8,493 nucleotides of DNA from an uncultured Atopobium sp. (GTDB lineage Bacteria > Actinomycetota > Coriobacteriia > Coriobacteriales > Atopobiaceae): contig CAKAPZ010000040.1 of assembly GCA_916720015.1 (NCBI GenBank), positions 1 through 8,493 on the forward strand, given 5' to 3'. Positions within the stretch are counted from its first letter, which is position 1. Each line of letters opens with the position of its first letter. Shown one piece after another: positions 6,792 through 8,493 of this stretch. The notes beneath the pieces were generated by a model that worked only from the letters and a program-made list of their open reading frames with translations, was not told the DNA's origin and ran no database searches. The translations under genes and the position numbers were made by a program.

Positions 6792-6832
6792 AAAAAAATA
6801 TTAACTCCCGCACTTCGTGTGGGAGTTTTTTT
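6792..6832 (+). terminator. Intrinsic terminator after ackA
   Basis: An 11-bp stem (AACTCCCGCAC at 6803-6813 with GTGTGGGAGTT at 6817-6827, one G-U pair) closes on a TTC loop. Seven T follow (6826-6832). A run of seven A (6792-6798) lies before the stem, so it could also work on the opposite strand. It ends the ackA transcript 17-57 bp after the stop codon. Confidence 0.93.
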
Positions 6833-6852
6833 ATGGAGATATAGATAGTTCT

Positions 6853-6881
6853 TTGACATGAGTACTTTAGAACTTTATATT
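6853..6881 (+). promoter_or_regulatory. Strong sigma-70-type promoter for the adhesin gene
   Basis: A consensus -35 box TTGACA (6853-6858), an optimal 17-bp spacer and a -10 box TATATT (6876-6881) make this the best promoter in the window. Transcription should start near 6888, leaving a leader of about 90 nt before the ATG at 6979. The surrounding DNA is very A+T-rich. Confidence 0.8.
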
Positions 6882-6901
6882 TTTAAGTAAGAAGTTAGAG
6901 T

Positions 6902-6960
6902 TTCAAAGAAATTTTATTGTTTTGTACAGATATTTGTGTGCAGATAAATAAATCTTTGAA
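6902..6960 (+). promoter_or_regulatory. Long structured leader (hairpin) of the adhesin mRNA
   Basis: Three stacked stems can form. TTCAAAGA (6902-6909) pairs with TCTTTGAA (6953-6960). After a 3-nt bulge, TTTATT (6913-6918) pairs with AATAAA (6947-6952). At the top, TGTACA (6923-6928) pairs with TGTGCA (6937-6942), with one G-U, around an 8-nt loop. The total is 20 bp in 59 nt, beginning about 14 nt after the predicted transcript start. The ribosome binding site GAGGAG (6969-6974) stays outside. The upper stem is built from two near-identical direct repeats (TGTACAGATATTT at 6923 and TGTGCAGATAAAT at 6937). Function is inferred only: mRNA stabilisation, a temperature-sensitive fold or protein binding. 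Confidence 0.5.
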
Positions 6961-6978
6961 CTAGCTGTGAGGAGCATC

Positions 6979-8493
6979 ATGCAGTCTAAGGGTTTAGTTA
7001 ACAGGTCTTTGAGCTTTGCGGTTATGTTTGTGCTCACTGTATTTGCTGCGCTCACTGTATTCAACACAAAGGCACAAGCTGTTGAGTACACACCAACTAT
7101 TTCAAATGCTAGCTATACAACATTAGTTGGTAGTAACGTGCGTGTAAATTTTGATTATGCGCTCAACAATGGTGCCCCTGCACAACCAGGTGATACCTTT
7201 ACTATTATGCTTCCTCCAGAGCTAGAGAATAATACTCCAGCTCCTTTTGAGGTTATGGGTGTAGATGCAAACGGAAATAGTATTTCTGTTGGTACGGCAA
7301 CTCCTACCAGTAACCCTAATACCATGACTGTTACCTTCAATAACAATATTGCGGGTCTTCTTAACGTTCATGGCCAGATGTTTTTCTCGCTCAATTGGTC
7401 AAGCGCAATTGCACAGAGAGGCAATGGCAGCACTACGCTCAATATTGGTAACACCAGCCTTAACATGACGTATGGCGGTTCTATTGCTGCAATGGATACT
7501 GCAATTACTAAGTACAACAGAACTGGCGCAACTGCAGAGACAACCTATACGCTTCCTTCTGGTGCAACTATTACAACTGGAAATGATTATTACGTTACCA
7601 GCTGGGTTGTTAACCTAACTCCATCTGATATCACCCAGGTTGGTCTGCTTAATGCCACTGTTAAGGATCAGATTGTAAATCCTTATACCGTTGATGCATC
7701 AAAGCTTACTGGTACTGGCGTTAATCCTTCAGATGAGCTTGCTGGTCCATATCTTAAGCACTCTTTTGTTCTCCACCTTGTTAACGGTGCTGTTCAGACG
7801 CTTTCTGCGGATCAGATTCTTCCTGCAATTACCTTTACTCCTAATGGTTACACTCTTGATTTTGCTCGACTCAATAATCAGGTTAACTTTGCTGGTTTCC
7901 AACCACTTATCCAGGATTGCTGGCTTGAGTACAAGACCATTGTTCCAGCCAACGTTACCCAGGTAGACAATAGAGCAACTCTTGATTTTGATGGCAACAC
8001 TGATAACTTCACTCGTGAAGGTTGGTGGATTAACCCTCGCGGTGCCGGTACTGCAACTGGTGATCAGCAGGTAAGTGTTTCTGTGTCTAAGGTTTGGGAT
8101 GACCAGAATAACGTTGACGGCACTCGTCCTACTTCAGTTACCGTACACCTTTATGCAGACGGCGTAGACACTGGTAAGAGCGAGGTTCTTTCTGACACAA
8201 ATGGTTGGACTGCAACTTTTAGTAACCTCGATAAGAATCAGGCTGGCACTACAACAGCTATTACGTACACCGTTGTTGAGGATGAGGTTGAGGGATATAC
8301 CGCTGAGGTAACAGGTGATGTTACCAGTGGCTTTACTATTACTAATACTCACATTCCTCCAACTCCAACCACTCCACCTTCAGAGACTCCTAAGAAGCCA
8401 AAGCAGCCAAAGAAGAAGGAGCCTAAGCTTCCTTCAACTGGTGATGCTTCCTTTGCTGCAGAATCTGTAGCAGCTGCATCTTCTGTTCTTATT
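6979..8493 (+). CDS. LPXTG cell-wall-anchored MSCRAMM-like adhesin (3' end beyond the window)
   Basis: The frame stays open for 505 codons to the right edge. A signal peptide has basic residues K4 and R9, a hydrophobic core at about 11-28 and a likely cleavage after AQA (32-34); no YSIRK motif is seen. Residues about 36-165 and 170-350 resemble the paired immunoglobulin-like ligand-binding domains of staphylococcal and streptococcal MSCRAMMs (NFDYALNNG, PGDTFTIMLPPEL, then YYVTSWVVNL). A Cna_B stalk domain follows (365-458). Its K371 (VSKVWD), E434 (YTVVED) and N456 (TNTH) are the residues expected to form and catalyse a Lys-Asn isopeptide bond. A Pro/Lys-rich wall spacer (459-483) leads to LPSTG (484-488), the sortase A signal. 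The membrane helix has just begun at the edge, and the charged tail is missing. It is exported and covalently attached to peptidoglycan. Ligand unknown. It has its own promoter and leader and no operon partner in view. Confidence 0.9.
   Translation, partial: MQSKGLVNRSLSFAVMFVLTVFAALTVFNTKAQAVEYTPTISNASYTTLVGSNVRVNFDYALNNGAPAQPGDTFTIMLPPELENNTPAPFEVMGVDANGNSISVGTATPTSNPNTMTVTFNNNIAGLLNVHGQMFFSLNWSSAIAQRGNGSTTLNIGNTSLNMTYGGSIAAMDTAITKYNRTGATAETTYTLPSGATITTGNDYYVTSWVVNLTPSDITQVGLLNATVKDQIVNPYTVDASKLTGTGVNPSDELAGPYLKHSFVLHLVNGAVQTLSADQILPAITFTPNGYTLDFARLNNQVNFAGFQPLIQDCWLEYKTIVPANVTQVDNRATLDFDGNTDNFTREGWWINPRGAGTATGDQQVSVSVSKVWDDQNNVDGTRPTSVTVHLYADGVDTGKSEVLSDTNGWTATFSNLDKNQAGTTTAITYTVVEDEVEGYTAEVTGDVTSGFTITNTHIPPTPTTPPSETPKKPKQPKKKEPKLPSTGDASFAAESVAAASSVLI
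7032..7061 (+). repeat. In-frame 12-bp direct repeat in the signal-peptide coding region
   Basis: GCTCACTGTATT occurs exactly at 7032-7043 and 7050-7061, an 18-bp period equal to six codons. It encodes LTVF twice in the hydrophobic core of the adhesin's signal peptide. Slippage between copies would add or remove six residues without breaking the frame. It may be chance or a small past duplication. Confidence 0.6.

Noticed and set aside
7918..7923. Cys-Trp (residues 314-315) in the adhesin as a thioester-domain motif
   Set aside because: It sits at the end of the second head domain, not in an N-terminal thioester fold, and I see no matching Gln motif. It is a lone cysteine.
7691..7966. Plus-strand 91-codon frame inside the adhesin gene
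   Set aside because: It is a Leu-rich out-of-frame reading of the adhesin coding sequence.

Overview
This window looks like chromosomal DNA of a Gram-positive bacterium of moderate G+C. The clues are strong GGAGG-type ribosome binding sites, a sortase-type LPXTG surface protein, and an acetate kinase that carries an actinobacterial-looking HRVVQGG variant. A low-G+C member of the Coriobacteriia (Atopobium / Lancefieldella-like) is my best guess. That placement is from memory of protein styles, not from a search. Apart from the surface adhesin at the right edge, the genes are housekeeping or metabolic. I see no CRISPR array, insertion sequence, tRNA, rRNA or prophage, and no convincing undescribed multi-gene system.

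Left part, minus strand (1-1468): the 5' part of an HD-domain phosphohydrolase gene runs off the left edge. Its only usable start is a TTG at the end of a run of seven T, and a good sigma-70-type promoter lies upstream. Right of it is a complete lipid/diacylglycerol kinase gene of the YegS/DgkB type. It is divergent from the next gene across an 89-bp gap.

Centre, plus strand (1558-5472): ribonuclease D (rnd) comes first. After a 103-bp gap follows a tight cluster with spacings of 2, 14 and 10 bp: a YugP-like membrane zinc metallopeptidase, both subunits of exodeoxyribonuclease VII (xseA, xseB), and a HIT-family nucleotide hydrolase. The cluster is probably one transcript joining nucleic-acid and nucleotide turnover with a membrane protease.

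Right part, plus strand (5606-8493): acetate kinase (ackA) stands alone, without pta. It has its own promoter region, a 38-nt hairpin in its leader and a strong intrinsic terminator. Next is a near-consensus promoter (TTGACA, 17 bp, TATATT) and a roughly 60-nt structured leader. They lead into an open reading frame of 505 codons that leaves the window without a stop: an MSCRAMM-like, cell-wall-anchored adhesin. It has a signal peptide, a two-part ligand-binding head, one Cna_B domain with a predicted isopeptide bond, a Pro/Lys-rich wall spacer and an LPSTG sortase signal. Only its C-terminal membrane anchor is missing.

No stretch longer than about 205 bp lacks a gene. The points most worth a second look are the adhesin and its structured leader, the ackA leader hairpin, the non-consensus active-site residues in AckA, and the homopolymer at the start of the HD gene.
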